NCBI GenBank assembly: GCA_015999985.1
Contig: JAECRA010000009.1
Coordinates: forward strand, 1-64,000
Origin: Comamonadaceae bacterium
Lineage (GTDB): Bacteria > Pseudomonadota > Gammaproteobacteria > Burkholderiales > Burkholderiaceae_C
Reading direction: 5' to 3'
Length of the DNA stretch: 64,000 bases
The number at the start of each line of letters is the position of its first letter. The stretch's first letter is position 1. The notes under the pieces are model-generated. The model saw only the letters and a program-made list of their open reading frames with translations, was not told the origin of the DNA and did no database searches. This document shows, in pieces, positions 9,638 through 19,540 of the stretch. Both the position numbers and the translations under genes were made by a program.

Positions 9638-10657
9638 TTAATCAAGCTTGGCGCCAGAGGCCTTGACCACCTGCGCCCAACGCTGGATTTCAGAGGATAT
9701 CAACGATGCGAACTGCGGTCCTTCCACATCAGGGAAAAAAGCGCCCTGCCCTGCCCACACGGCCTTCGCCTCGTCCGTCTGGCAAGCTTTTCGAATGCTC
9801 TCGATGGCCGCTTTCTGCATCTCTGCGGGCATTCCTTTTGGAGCCCATACCCCGTACCAGGTGCTCACGTTGTAATCCGGCAAGCCAAGCTCGGCTGCAC
9901 AAGGGACATCAGGAAAGGCCGCATTGCGCTCTTTACCCGCGACCATCAAAGCCTTGATCCTGCCGCCCTTGATGTGCGCGGCAGATGAACCGAGTCCGTC
10001 AAAGTTCATATCGACGTTGCCGGCAATGAGATCTTGCAGCGCCGGGCCAGCGCCGCGATAGGGGATGTGCGTGATGAAGGTCTTGGTCTGGATTTTGAAC
10101 AACTCGCCCGCCAGATGGTGGACCGAGCCGGCCCCGGCCGAAGCATAGTTCATCTTGCCCGGGCTCTTTCTGATCTGAGCCAGAAGCTCCTTGAATGTGG
10201 CGGCAGTGGTGTGCTTTGGGTTCACGACCAGCACCTGCGGCACGCTGGCCACCTGTATCAAGGGAACGAAATCCTTCTCGATGTCATAGTCGAGCTTGGG
10301 ATACATGCTGGGTGCGATCATGTGATGCGCGCCCCCCATGAAAAGCGTGTAGCCATCAGCCGGGGCTTTGGCCGCTATGGAGGCCCCCACGGTGCCACCA
10401 GCGCCACCGCGGTTGTCGATCACCAGCGTTTTGCCGGTCAGCCTCGCAAATTGGGCTGCCATAGGCCGGGCAAACGCGTCTGTACCACCACCTGCGGGAA
10501 AAGGCACCACCAAGGTCACTGGCTTGCTGGGCCAGGATGACTGCGCAGCGGCGCCCAGGGGAAACGCTACAGCTGCTGCACCACCCAAAATCGCCTGCCG
10601 ACGCGTCAAGGCAAGATGAGCCGCCCCCGAGGGGATGCTTTCTGTTGAAAATTTCAT
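9638..10657 (-). CDS. Bug-family tripartite tricarboxylate transporter substrate-binding protein
   Basis: WPSKPVTLVVPFPAGGGTDAFARPMAAQFARLTGKTLVIDNRGGAGGTVGA is the canonical Bug signature. Confidence 0.92.
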   Translation of the reverse strand: MKFSTESIPSGAAHLALTRRQAILGGAAAVAFPLGAAAQSSWPSKPVTLVVPFPAGGGTDAFARPMAAQFARLTGKTLVIDNRGGAGGTVGASIAAKAPADGYTLFMGGAHHMIAPSMYPKLDYDIEKDFVPLIQVASVPQVLVVNPKHTTAATFKELLAQIRKSPGKMNYASAGAGSVHHLAGELFKIQTKTFITHIPYRGAGPALQDLIAGNVDMNFDGLGSSAAHIKGGRIKALMVAGKERNAAFPDVPCAAELGLPDYNVSTWYGVWAPKGMPAEMQKAAIESIRKACQTDEAKAVWAGQGAFFPDVEGPQFASLISSEIQRWAQVVKASGAKLD

Positions 10658-10847
10658 TCGTTTGTCTCCTTCGGTTTATGAGGTTAATGCCCTTATTTTT
10701 TCCCGCTGCAAACGATAACAGGGCGCCGGCGCGTAGTCGCTCACATCAAAAGGCAAAACATCCATGAAAACCCTATCAACCTGGAAAGGGTCGTTGGACG
10801 CGCGCGAGGAGGTTGTCAGCGGGCGCGTAGCGCTCTCACCCTCAAGT

Positions 10848-12194
10848 TCAACGCTGCGGCATGTCCTTGGCTGAGTAACCCAGGCTTACCGTGGCATCCG
10901 CAGGGATCGGCGGCATGGTGGCAGCCCATGCTTCCCATGAATCTCGCATGGAGGCCAGACGTTCAGGTTCCCGCCCCGCGTGATTGGCGCGTTCGCGCTG
11001 GTCTGCGGGGATGTTGAAGAGGTAATCAACGCCGTCGACCCGAAGGTATTTCCAATCGCCGTCGCGCAATGCCCTCTGCCCCCGGTGGTTCATGCGCCAA
11101 TAGAGCGGACGGGCAAATAGGGCTTGGGGATCAACGAGCACGCAAAGCAGTGACACCCCATCCAAGGGGTAATTCTCATGCGGCTTGGCGCCGCCGATGG
11201 CAAGCATGGTGGCTGACCAATCCATGGTCATGCACAACTGCTCACTCACACCGCCCGGGCGGATCATGGCGGGCCAGTGTGCAATCCAGGGGACTCGGAC
11301 GCCACCTTCGGTCAGATCCATCTTGCCGCCCACGAGGGGCCAGTTGTCAGAAAACCGCTCCCCCCCGTTGTCGCTGGTGAAGACGATCAAAGTGTCGTCC
11401 AGCAGGCCTTCACTGCGCAATGTTTCGACGATGCGGCCAATGCCCTCATCCATGTGGTGAATCATGCGCTGATAGGTGTGAATGTTGCCTCCGTGCAAAT
11501 GAAATAGATTGGATTTCACTTCCTGCGCCAACTCGGCATCGTCGCGGGTCTCCCATGGCCAGTGCGGAGCCGTGTAGTGCACACTCAGGAAAAACGGCGT
11601 GCCCTCACGCGCACCGGGCGACATGCGCCGTACGTAGTCCACTGAGCGGTCGGAGATGAGGTCTGTCAAATACCCCTCCTGCGCGTGCTCTTCTTCGCCC
11701 AGGTACAAATCGTGGGAACCATTGCTGCTGCAGTGCGTGAAATAGTCAACTCCACCAGACATGGGGCCAAAAAATTCCTCATAGCCGGACTTGATAGGTC
11801 CGAATGCCGGCGGATAACCCAGATGCCATTTACCCATGAGCGCTGTGCGGTACCCCGCTTCTTTCAGCAGCGAAGGCAAGGTGGGGTGTTCGGCAGGCAG
11901 TCCCAAGGTCGTGCTACCGCGGCTTTTGCTGTTGATGGGCTCCTCAGCCGCACCGCGCAGCCGATACTGCCAGCGCGCGGTCATCAAGCCAAAACGTGTG
12001 GGCGAACAGACGGGCGAATTGCTGTAGCCCTGCGTGAACTTCAAGCCCTGCGTGGCCAGGCTGTCCAAGACAGGCGATACCTGTCCGAAGTGGGCGTCTC
12101 TTCCTCCGTAACACCCCAGGTCAGCAAAGCCCAGGTCATCGGCCACAATGAAGATGATGTTGGGGCGTTTTTCTTTGGTCATTTGCAGTTTCAA
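10848..12194 (-). CDS. Sulfatase (arylsulfatase family, Cys-type)
   Basis: RPNIIFIVADDLGFADLGCYGG and CSPTR (C-x-P-x-R formylglycine site), MGKWHLGY, SDNGGE. Confidence 0.9.
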   Translation of the reverse strand: MKLQMTKEKRPNIIFIVADDLGFADLGCYGGRDAHFGQVSPVLDSLATQGLKFTQGYSNSPVCSPTRFGLMTARWQYRLRGAAEEPINSKSRGSTTLGLPAEHPTLPSLLKEAGYRTALMGKWHLGYPPAFGPIKSGYEEFFGPMSGGVDYFTHCSSNGSHDLYLGEEEHAQEGYLTDLISDRSVDYVRRMSPGAREGTPFFLSVHYTAPHWPWETRDDAELAQEVKSNLFHLHGGNIHTYQRMIHHMDEGIGRIVETLRSEGLLDDTLIVFTSDNGGERFSDNWPLVGGKMDLTEGGVRVPWIAHWPAMIRPGGVSEQLCMTMDWSATMLAIGGAKPHENYPLDGVSLLCVLVDPQALFARPLYWRMNHRGQRALRDGDWKYLRVDGVDYLFNIPADQRERANHAGREPERLASMRDSWEAWAATMPPIPADATVSLGYSAKDMPQR

Positions 12195-12301
12195 GCCTTA
12201 ATCAGTTCCAAGCACCCTGGAGCCTAGTGTCGTGAACACGTTCAAGGTCTACACCATTGGCGAGAATCCAGGTCTAGCCACTTTAGGCCGACAAGCAAGA
12301 A

Positions 12302-12314
12302 TTGACAAAATCAA
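12302..12314. promoter_or_regulatory. Candidate operator TTGACAAAATCAA in the sulfatase/marR intergenic region
   Basis: TTGA-N5-TCAA inverted repeat upstream of the marR-type gene; assignment inferred. Confidence 0.3.
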
Positions 12315-12335
12315 TCATTGTTCGTGAATACCCTG

Positions 12336-12791
12336 ATGCCTTCCCGCCTGACCGATCCAGAAGCGCTGCATGACATGCTGCTGTTCCGCCTCTCACGCCT
12401 GACCGTCAGCGCGGGCAGGCCCGTTGTTCAAATGTGCGAGAGAGAATTTGGCGTCACCAGGCGCGAGTGGCGAATCCTGGCAGAGCTGGCGTTGCAGGAA
12501 GGCATGCTCTCCTCTGAGTTGGCGGAGCAAACCGGACTGGACCGAGCCATCACATCACGCATCGTCACCAGCCTCGTCCAAAAGCGTTTGGTAGTGCGCA
12601 TACCTCGCCCGAGCGACCGAAGGCAAGTCCCGCTTCGCCTGACGCAAGCCGGCCTGGAACTGTATGAACGCTTGCTGCCGCGTGTGGCAGCGATCAACCG
12701 TGAACTGGTGTCAGTACTGTCTCAGAGTGAAGCGGACGTCCTCGATGGCTTGCTGAGTCGCTTACAGATTCAGGCGCGATTGGGTAGATGA
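12336..12791 (+). CDS. MarR-family transcriptional regulator
   Basis: Winged-helix: ITSRIVTSLVQKRLVVRIPRPSDRRQVPLRLTQAGLELYERLLP. ATG at 12336 preferred over the TTG start at 12318. Confidence 0.85.
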   Translation: MPSRLTDPEALHDMLLFRLSRLTVSAGRPVVQMCEREFGVTRREWRILAELALQEGMLSSELAEQTGLDRAITSRIVTSLVQKRLVVRIPRPSDRRQVPLRLTQAGLELYERLLPRVAAINRELVSVLSQSEADVLDGLLSRLQIQARLGR

Positions 12792-12845
12792 ATAGACCTA
12801 AGGCGCACTCTCCTGGGCGAGGATTGAGCCGGACGCCTGGTATTT

Positions 12846-12928
12846 CCTGGGAGCGCCAAGCTCCAGCTTGGCAATTCGGGGTGCTCTACGGAAGCTGCGG
12901 TGCCAAGCGGGAGCTTGGCGCTCCCAGG
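12846..12928. repeat. REPIN-like element: two inverted palindromic units
   Basis: CCTGGGAGCGCCAAGCTCCAGCTTGGCA (12846-12873) and the inverted copy TGCCAAGCGGGAGCTTGGCGCTCCCAGG (12901-12928), 27/28 identical; each unit has a GGAG head and an internal GCCAAGC/GCTTGGC palindrome. Confidence 0.75.
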
Positions 12929-13043
12929 GGGACAGCAGGGTCGAAGATGGGGTTTGTTCGGATTGGAACTTCAGCGCCGTCGGTGCACGTGCCGAAGACA
13001 TCTGGCCCCCAATAGATACTTACCGTCTCGGAAACGGCAGCAC

Positions 13044-13075
13044 AAAAAAAAGAGACGGCATGCGTCTCTTTTTCT
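13044..13075 (-). terminator. Rho-independent terminator for the small secreted protein gene
   Basis: AAAAAGAGACG-CATGC-CGTCTCTTTTT hairpin with T tract. Confidence 0.75.
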
Positions 13076-13129
13076 TGAATCGGGGCAGGGCTCTGGATGC
13101 AGAGCCTCTCCTGCACACCAGGAAATGGC

Positions 13130-13432
13130 TTAGGCCATTTCACCGCTTTTCACGCGGAAACCATGGGCAATGGCGTCACGGGTAGCTTCGCGCACGGCCG
13201 AACGGGTCACTTGGCTGGGCATGGCCACGCCTGCAGTGGCGTCATCGTAGCCATTGACAGCAGGTGGATTGGCGATGGCTTCCCGAGTAACTGCTTCACG
13301 GGTCAGGGTGCTCACAGCTTGAGCTTCATTCAGAAACAGCGGGCCTTCTCCGGATTCTGGCTGAGCAGCAAACGCATTACCAGCGAAAACGGCAGCGAGT
13401 ACAGAAGCGATGGCGATGGATTTAACTTTCAT
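13130..13432 (-). CDS. Small secreted protein, tandem paralog 1 (DUF4148-like size and architecture)
   Basis: Signal peptide MKVKSIAIASVLAAVFAGNAFA; aligns without gaps to the neighbouring 100-aa ORF. Confidence 0.7.
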   Translation of the reverse strand: MKVKSIAIASVLAAVFAGNAFAAQPESGEGPLFLNEAQAVSTLTREAVTREAIANPPAVNGYDDATAGVAMPSQVTRSAVREATRDAIAHGFRVKSGEMA

Positions 13433-13475
13433 GATCTTTTCCTTTAATTTGAGTGTTTGTTAAGTATTTGTTCAA

Positions 13476-13778
13476 TCAGGCTGTTTCGCCGCTTTTCACT
13501 GTGAAGCCATGAGCGATGGCATCCAGAGTTGCTTCACGAACAGCGGCGCGAGAGACTTCGCTTTTCACGGCAGTGCTGGCACTTGCAGCGTCGTAGCCAT
13601 TGACAGCAGGTGGATTGGCGATGGCGGCCTGGCGGACTGCGTCACGGGTCACTGTGCTTACAGCTTGGGCTTCGTTCAGGAACAGTGGGCCTTCACCAGA
13701 CACGGGTTGTGCGGCAAAAGCGTTGCCGGCAAAAACGGCTGCGAGTACAGAAGCGATGGCGATGTTTTTAACTTGCAT
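13476..13778 (-). CDS. Small secreted protein, tandem paralog 2
   Basis: MQVKNIAIASVLAAVFAGNAFAAQPVSGEGPLFLNEAQAVSTVTRD; about 80/100 residues identical to the 13130..13432 product. Confidence 0.7.
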   Translation of the reverse strand: MQVKNIAIASVLAAVFAGNAFAAQPVSGEGPLFLNEAQAVSTVTRDAVRQAAIANPPAVNGYDAASASTAVKSEVSRAAVREATLDAIAHGFTVKSGETA

Positions 13779-14033
13779 GATCTTTTCCTTTAAATTGAAT
13801 CTTTGGCTTGCGAGACCACCTATATGGAGGCCTCCTCTTCAGTGAATCCGCCCTTTGTCGTCGAACTCACCGCGGAGGAGGCTTTTTGCTTGAAGGCTAG
13901 TGGCCGGCTCCGTAAGACGTAGTTTGCGCCAGGAGGTGGGTGTTTAAAACCAGCAAACGGGAACAACACTTTCTCCGTTTTGGAAACAATCTTTTCGAGA
14001 AACCAGGATCGAGCAGGACAAGCCACCCAAAAC

Positions 14034-14075
14034 CTTGAGACTTAAGATTTAAAAATTGAGGAGCTAAGTCTCAAG
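14034..14075. repeat. Perfect 11-bp inverted repeat CTTGAGACTTA...TAAGTCTCAAG
   Basis: Arms 14034-14044 and 14065-14075 with a 20-bp AT-rich spacer. Confidence 0.7.
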
Positions 14076-14271
14076 CACCACGCTTACCCCGCCGCCTTTG
14101 CGGCAGTCATACGCGAGGCCGAGAGCCCGCTTCAATGCGACTCACCACACCGCGGGTCATCTTCCGGATAGCCCAGCAAGCCGCAGACACTCAAAAGCTT
14201 TGAAGGCGTCAACTGCTACGCTAGGAGGCCGTCGGACTTGGGGCGCCACAGGCAGCCGCAGCCCGCCCGAA

Positions 14272-15675
14272 TCAGTCCATCAAACCCTTGACCTGACCAG
14301 AAACCGGCACCTTCCCCTGCGTGAGAAGGGCCTTGTGCTTGTCCAGCCGATTCAGGTCATAGAGGTAGTTCACCATCAGCCCAAACGACTGCTTGAGCCC
14401 TTTGGCGGAAGGATCAGCCAGCCAATTGAGCCGCTCCACTCGGGCCCCATTGCCCAGATGAAAGCGCGCTACCGGGTCGAGCGGCTTGGAGCCTTCGATA
14501 CCAAGGGCCAGGTATTGGGCGGAAGAGGCCAACAGCCAGCGGCGTACCGCGGAAGACTCTTTCAGTGCGGAGACACCATCCAGAGCTGTGAGAAGGTTTT
14601 TGGCAGTGGGCGCCTCCCCCAGCTCACGGGTGAGCGCCTGCTGGGTGCGGGAAGGCGTGGCCTCTACCAGCCGTGCCGCATTTTTCCCCATCCATGCACG
14701 CAGACCGGGAATCGGCGACAACGTGGCGAATACCTTCAGACGTGGGAATTCGGTCTTGAGGGTGTCCACCACATGCTTGATCAGTGAATCTCCGAAACTC
14801 ACTCCACGCAGTCCAGCCTGCGTGTTGCTGATCGAATAGAAAATAGCAGTTGTGGCCTTGGCCAGATCGGCCGGGGCAGCAGACTCGTCCAGCAGCGGCG
14901 TAATGCTGCCAGCCATGTCACCAAGCAACGCCACTTCCACGAAGATCAGAGGCTCATCTGGCAGCCGGGGGTGGAAGAACCCGTAACAGCGGCGGTCGCT
15001 ATCCAGCCTGTTCTTGAGATCCGCCCAACTGCGGATGTCGTGCACCGCCTCGTACTTGATCAGCTTTTCAAGCAGCGAAGCCGGGGAATTCCAGTTCATG
15101 CTGCGCAGCTCAAGAAAGCCGACATCAAACCAGGTCGAGAACATATATTCCATCTCGACGTCCAGCGCTGCCAGGCTGGGGTAGGCACGCAGCTGCGACA
15201 AGAGCTGCTCTCGCATGCTCACCAGAAAGCGCACGCCTTCAGGCAATACCGAGATGCGCTGCAGAATGCGCCTGCGCGGCGAGACCGTGGCGCGCCGGAG
15301 CCGGACTTCCGCCACCGCTTCATCGGAGGTGCCTATCGCGGCGGCATATTGGGCCTGCGCCGCCTTGGACTTGGCTTGGTCGGCCACGAATTGCTCGCTC
15401 ATCAGCAGCCAGGCGTCCAGCCTTTCCCCAGGAGCGGCCGTGTCGTACCAGGTAATGAATGCCTGCGCGCGGCGCCCACCCTCAACTTCGCCTATACGAG
15501 GGTCGATGATGGCCTGAAGTTGTTCCAGCAACTTGCGTAGCGCCCTAGGAGACAAGGCCTCGCCACGGCGGCTCAGGAGCGAATCCAGACGGTCATGCGT
15601 TCCACGCGGAGCGCGTGCAGTGTCTTCCGTGGACTTTGAATTGACTTCAGTGTTCATAACCAATCCTATCTCCAC
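14272..15675 (-). CDS. Malonyl-CoA decarboxylase
   Basis: 467 aa; EPLIFVEVALL, AIFYSISNTQAGLRGVSFGDSLIKHVV, FATLSPIPGLRAWM are MCD family motifs. Confidence 0.92.
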   Translation of the reverse strand: MEIGLVMNTEVNSKSTEDTARAPRGTHDRLDSLLSRRGEALSPRALRKLLEQLQAIIDPRIGEVEGGRRAQAFITWYDTAAPGERLDAWLLMSEQFVADQAKSKAAQAQYAAAIGTSDEAVAEVRLRRATVSPRRRILQRISVLPEGVRFLVSMREQLLSQLRAYPSLAALDVEMEYMFSTWFDVGFLELRSMNWNSPASLLEKLIKYEAVHDIRSWADLKNRLDSDRRCYGFFHPRLPDEPLIFVEVALLGDMAGSITPLLDESAAPADLAKATTAIFYSISNTQAGLRGVSFGDSLIKHVVDTLKTEFPRLKVFATLSPIPGLRAWMGKNAARLVEATPSRTQQALTRELGEAPTAKNLLTALDGVSALKESSAVRRWLLASSAQYLALGIEGSKPLDPVARFHLGNGARVERLNWLADPSAKGLKQSFGLMVNYLYDLNRLDKHKALLTQGKVPVSGQVKGLMD

Positions 15676-15686
15676 GCAATATAACG

Positions 15687-16502
15687 CTAACTTGTCTTTT
15701 CGCGCCGCTTACTGGCCCATACCCACATCAAAATACCCGCCAGGATCATAGGCACACAAAGCCACTGCCCGCGAGACAGCCCCAAGGCCTGCAGACCGAG
15801 GAATGCGTCAGGTTCACGGAAGTATTCGGCAATGAATCTGAATGCCCCGTATCCGGTCAGGAAAGCACCACTGACCTGCCCCATCTTGCGTGGCTTGCGC
15901 GCATACAACCAAAGCAAAATGAACAACAAAACGCCTTCCAGCAGAAATTGGTACACCTGAGAAGGATGGCGTGGTTCTGGCCCAGCAGCAGGAAACACCA
16001 TGGCCCAAGGCAGGGTCGGGTCAGCCAGGCGCCCCCATAACTCGCCATTGATGAAGTTGCCTACCCGACCCGAGGCCAAGCCCAGCGGAACGCAGGGTGC
16101 GATCAGATCGGTGACCTGCATCCAGGGGCGGCGCCGCGAATGCGCCCACCAGATCATCGCCAGAATGACCCCCAGCATGCCCCCGTGGAAAGCCATGCCC
16201 CCTTGCCAGATGGCAAAGATCTCCAGGGGATGAGCCAGGTAATACGCTGGCTTGTAGAACAGGCAGTAGCCAATTCGCCCTCCCACAATGACACCCACGA
16301 CACCAAAGAACAGCATGTCCTCGATGTCACGCCGCGTCCAGGGCGCGGGCTGGGTGATGCTGGCGTAAGGCTCATGTGTAAGCCGGCGAGTCGCGAGCCA
16401 GAAGAACAGCGCGAAGGCCACCAGATAGGTAATTCCATACCAATGGATCGCCAGCGGTCCCAGGCTCAACGCAATAGGGTCAATTTCAGGATGAATCAGC
16501 AT
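15687..16502 (-). CDS. lgt: Prolipoprotein diacylglyceryl transferase
   Basis: [30 protein letters not shown]...HGGMLGVI...[14 protein letters not shown]...[13 protein letters not shown]. Confidence 0.97.
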   Translation of the reverse strand: MLIHPEIDPIALSLGPLAIHWYGITYLVAFALFFWLATRRLTHEPYASITQPAPWTRRDIEDMLFFGVVGVIVGGRIGYCLFYKPAYYLAHPLEIFAIWQGGMAFHGGMLGVILAMIWWAHSRRRPWMQVTDLIAPCVPLGLASGRVGNFINGELWGRLADPTLPWAMVFPAAGPEPRHPSQVYQFLLEGVLLFILLWLYARKPRKMGQVSGAFLTGYGAFRFIAEYFREPDAFLGLQALGLSRGQWLCVPMILAGILMWVWASKRREKTS

Positions 16503-16629
16503 GTGGGCATTGTGCATGCTTGCACGACACCTTCATGGCCACGTGCAAGCGTCTGAGGGTCAAATCGAATTGAAGAAGACGCCGCGCGAAAAATCGGCTA
16601 CCTGCGAACCAAAGGACCAAAGAGCCTGT

Positions 16630-16881
16630 TCAACGTCTCCGCGGAGGCGGGGTCGTGGGGCGGCCAATGGCCTTGCGATGCCGGTTGATCCGATCGTGCT
16701 TGCGCAATTCCTGGCGCTCCATCGATTTGCGCATGGTGTAGCCTGACCAATCGGCCCAGGCCCACCAGACGGCAGCCGCCGCAAAGGGTGAAAGCACGAT
16801 CAACCAGCCCCACTGGGCAACCGGTCCGATTTCGAAATATTTCAATAGCAACAGAACAATTCCCAGCCCGAGCAGGTACAT
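16630..16881 (-). CDS. Small Trp-rich membrane protein (TIGR04438-like)
   Basis: MYLLGLGIVLLLLKYFEIGPVAQWGWLIVLSPFAAAAVWWAWADWSGYTMRKSMERQELRKHDRINRHRKAIG. Confidence 0.75.
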   Translation of the reverse strand: MYLLGLGIVLLLLKYFEIGPVAQWGWLIVLSPFAAAAVWWAWADWSGYTMRKSMERQELRKHDRINRHRKAIGRPTTPPPRRR

Positions 16882-16980
16882 GAAAATTCCTTGGAGGAGA
16901 TCAGGTTTGGGGGTCAACCTGCATCTATACAATGGCGTTTAGAGAATGTAGCTCAATCACCCACGAAAAAAAGGAAAGAC

Positions 16981-17295
16981 ATGAAACGCGTTTTGTTCGT
17001 CCTGGCTGCCCTGGCAGGCTTTACCGCAGTCTCGACTCCGGTCATTGCTAACGAGGCTCTTGCCAAGTCGAAGAACTGCATGGCTTGCCACACAGTTGAT
17101 AAAAAGCTGGTGGGCCCTTCTTACAAGGACGTGGCCGCCAAGTTCAGCAAAGACGCTGGTGCAGCGGATATGCTGGCAGGCAAGATCATGAAAGGCAGCT
17201 CAGGCACCTGGGGTGCTGTGCCTATGCCTCCAAACGCCAATGTGAGCGAAGCGGAAGCCAAAACCCTGGCAACATGGATTCTGTCGCTTAAGTAA
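16981..17295 (+). CDS. Class I c-type cytochrome (c551/c552-like)
   Basis: Signal peptide, SKNCMACHTVDKKLVGPSYKDVAAKF and MPPNANVSEAEAKTLATWILSLK (CxxCH and distal Met). Confidence 0.93.
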   Translation: MKRVLFVLAALAGFTAVSTPVIANEALAKSKNCMACHTVDKKLVGPSYKDVAAKFSKDAGAADMLAGKIMKGSSGTWGAVPMPPNANVSEAEAKTLATWILSLK

Positions 17296-17360
17296 GCCAT
17301 GTGGCTGTGGAGGCGAAACGGGGGTGCACCCCCTCGTGGCGCCTTCAGTCACTTTGACAG

Positions 17361-17390
17361 AAACGCCGCCCTTTGAGGCGGCGTTTGCTT
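17361..17390 (+). terminator. Terminator-like hairpin downstream of the cytochrome c gene
   Basis: AAACGCCGCC-CTTT-GAGGCGGCGTTT stem. Confidence 0.65.
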
Positions 17391-17438
17391 TTGGCTTCGC
17401 CCCATTGCACAAACTGGAACGGGCCATGGGAGAAACCT

Positions 17439-17512
17439 TGCAGAGTCGATCCGGGGTCGGACCGGACTGGACGGATTTGCAATCCGTCACAGAACCGCAT
17501 GGCTACGGCGCG
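17439..17512 (-). pseudogene. Decayed tRNA-Cys(GCA) copy
   Basis: Aligns without gaps over 74 nt to the intact tRNA-Cys at 38237-38310 (59/74 identical by manual count); anticodon arm ACGGATTGCAAATCCGT identical, acceptor and D stems broken; flanks CAGCAT and AAGGTTTC also shared. Confidence 0.85.
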
Positions 17513-17557
17513 ATGCTGACCGCCTGACCCCCATGTCTTGGGGGAGTGCTCACCAGT

Positions 17558-19540
17558 TCAATAGGTCTGATCGAGTTGAGTCAGGATCTGTGGATTTTCA
17601 AGCGTGCTGGTGTCCTGGGTGATGGCTTCGCCCTTGGCCAGACTGCGCAGCAAACGGCGCATGATCTTGCCGGACCGTGTCTTGGGCAGGTTTTCGCCAA
17701 AACGAATGTCTTTCGGCTTGGCAATTGGGCCAATTTCCTTGGCCACCCAATCACGCAACTGCTTGGCGATTTCCCTGGCTTCGTCACCTTGCGGCAATGA
17801 GCGTTTGAGAACCACAAAAGCGCAAATGGCCTCGCCCGTGGTGTCGTCGGGGCGCCCCACTACGGCCGCCTCTGCCACCAAGTCCGTCTTGGCTACCAGC
17901 GCGGATTCGATCTCCATCGTACCCATACGGTGGCCCGAGACATTCAGAACGTCGTCAATCCGGCCGGTAATGCGGAAGTAGCCCCGCTCAGCATCTCGGA
18001 CAGCGCCGTCACCCGCAAGGTAGTAGCCTTTGAGCTCTTCAGGGAAATAGCTCTTCTTGAAGCGCTCTGGATCGCCCCAAATGGTGCGAATCATGGACGG
18101 CCAAGGCTTCTTGATGACCAGAATGCCCCCGGAACCATTGGGCACGTCATTGGCCGCCTCATCCACGATGGCAGCAGCGATGCCTGGCAACGGAAGCGTG
18201 CATGAGCCCGGCACCAGTGGCGTTGCCCCAGGCAGTGGCGTGATGACATGGCCACCGGTTTCCGTTTGCCAGAAAGTGTCGACCACAGGGCAGCGCTCGC
18301 CACCCACATGCTTGTGATACCAGATCCAGGCTTCCGGGTTGATAGGTTCACCCACACTCCCCAGGATTCGAAGGCTTGTGAGGTCCCAGTTCTTGGGATG
18401 CACTTTTTCGTTGGTGTCCGAAGCCTTGATGAGAGAGCGGATAGCTGTTGGGGCCGTGTAGAAGATGGTGCACTTGTGGCGCTCGATCATCTGCCAGAAA
18501 CGACCGGCGTCAGGATAGGTAGGAACACCCTCGAACACGATCTGGGTCGCACCCGCAGCCAACGGCCCATAGGCGACATAAGTATGGCCAGTGATCCAGC
18601 CGATATCGGCCGTGCACCAGAAGATGTCGCTGTCTTTCAGATCGAAAGTCCAGTCCATGGTCATCTTGGCCCAAAGCAGGTAGCCACCGGTGGCGTGCTG
18701 CACGCCCTTGGGCTTGCCGGTAGAGCCGCTGGTGTAGAGCACAAACAGCGGATGCTCTGCGTCTACCGGTACGGGCGCGCATTCATCTGACTGCCCCTGC
18801 AGAAGTTCAGTGAAAGTCTTGTCGCGACCAGCAGCCAAGGTGCAGGCCGTAGACGTGCGCTCGTACACAAACACGCTCTTGACGGACTCACAGCCCGGCA
18901 TGCTCAGCGCTTCATCCACGACCGCCTTGAGTGGCAATTCCTTGCCTCCACGCATCTGGTAGTTGGCCGTGACTACAGCCACAGCGCCGACATCAATGAT
19001 GCGCTCTTGAAGCGCTTTGGCGGAAAACCCACCGAACACCACGCTGTGCGTCGCGCCGATGCGAGCGCAAGCCTGCATGGCGATCACGCCCTCAACGGTC
19101 ATCGGCATGTAGATCAGGACACGGTCACCCTTTTGGATGCCGTGTGCCTTCAAACCGTTTGCAAAGCGGCTGACACGCGCCAGCAACTCTTTGTACGTGA
19201 CCTTGGTGACCGCTCCGTCGTCCGCTTCAAAAATGATGGCGGTCTTGTTTTCGACCGGCGTGCCCACGTGCCTGTCGAGACAGTTAGCGCTGGCATTGAG
19301 CTGGCCATCGTCAAACCATTTGTAGAACGGCTTGTTGGATTCGTCGAGCACACGGGTAAAAGGCTTGCTCCAGACAAGATTTTCCCGAGCTTGGCGTCCC
19401 CAGAACTCATCTGGATGACTGTCCGCCTCGGCGCACAAGGCTTCATACGCAGGCATGCCGGAGATGCGCGCTGCCTTTTTCAAGGCGTCGCTAGGAGGGA
19501 ATACGCGGTTTTCGACCAAGGTCGATTCAATGGCACTCAT
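17558..19540 (-). CDS. acs: Acetyl-CoA synthetase
   Basis: [65 protein letters not shown], and [15 protein letters not shown] acetylation motif. Confidence 0.96.
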   Translation of the reverse strand: MSAIESTLVENRVFPPSDALKKAARISGMPAYEALCAEADSHPDEFWGRQARENLVWSKPFTRVLDESNKPFYKWFDDGQLNASANCLDRHVGTPVENKTAIIFEADDGAVTKVTYKELLARVSRFANGLKAHGIQKGDRVLIYMPMTVEGVIAMQACARIGATHSVVFGGFSAKALQERIIDVGAVAVVTANYQMRGGKELPLKAVVDEALSMPGCESVKSVFVYERTSTACTLAAGRDKTFTELLQGQSDECAPVPVDAEHPLFVLYTSGSTGKPKGVQHATGGYLLWAKMTMDWTFDLKDSDIFWCTADIGWITGHTYVAYGPLAAGATQIVFEGVPTYPDAGRFWQMIERHKCTIFYTAPTAIRSLIKASDTNEKVHPKNWDLTSLRILGSVGEPINPEAWIWYHKHVGGERCPVVDTFWQTETGGHVITPLPGATPLVPGSCTLPLPGIAAAIVDEAANDVPNGSGGILVIKKPWPSMIRTIWGDPERFKKSYFPEELKGYYLAGDGAVRDAERGYFRITGRIDDVLNVSGHRMGTMEIESALVAKTDLVAEAAVVGRPDDTTGEAICAFVVLKRSLPQGDEAREIAKQLRDWVAKEIGPIAKPKDIRFGENLPKTRSGKIMRRLLRSLAKGEAITQDTSTLENPQILTQLDQTY

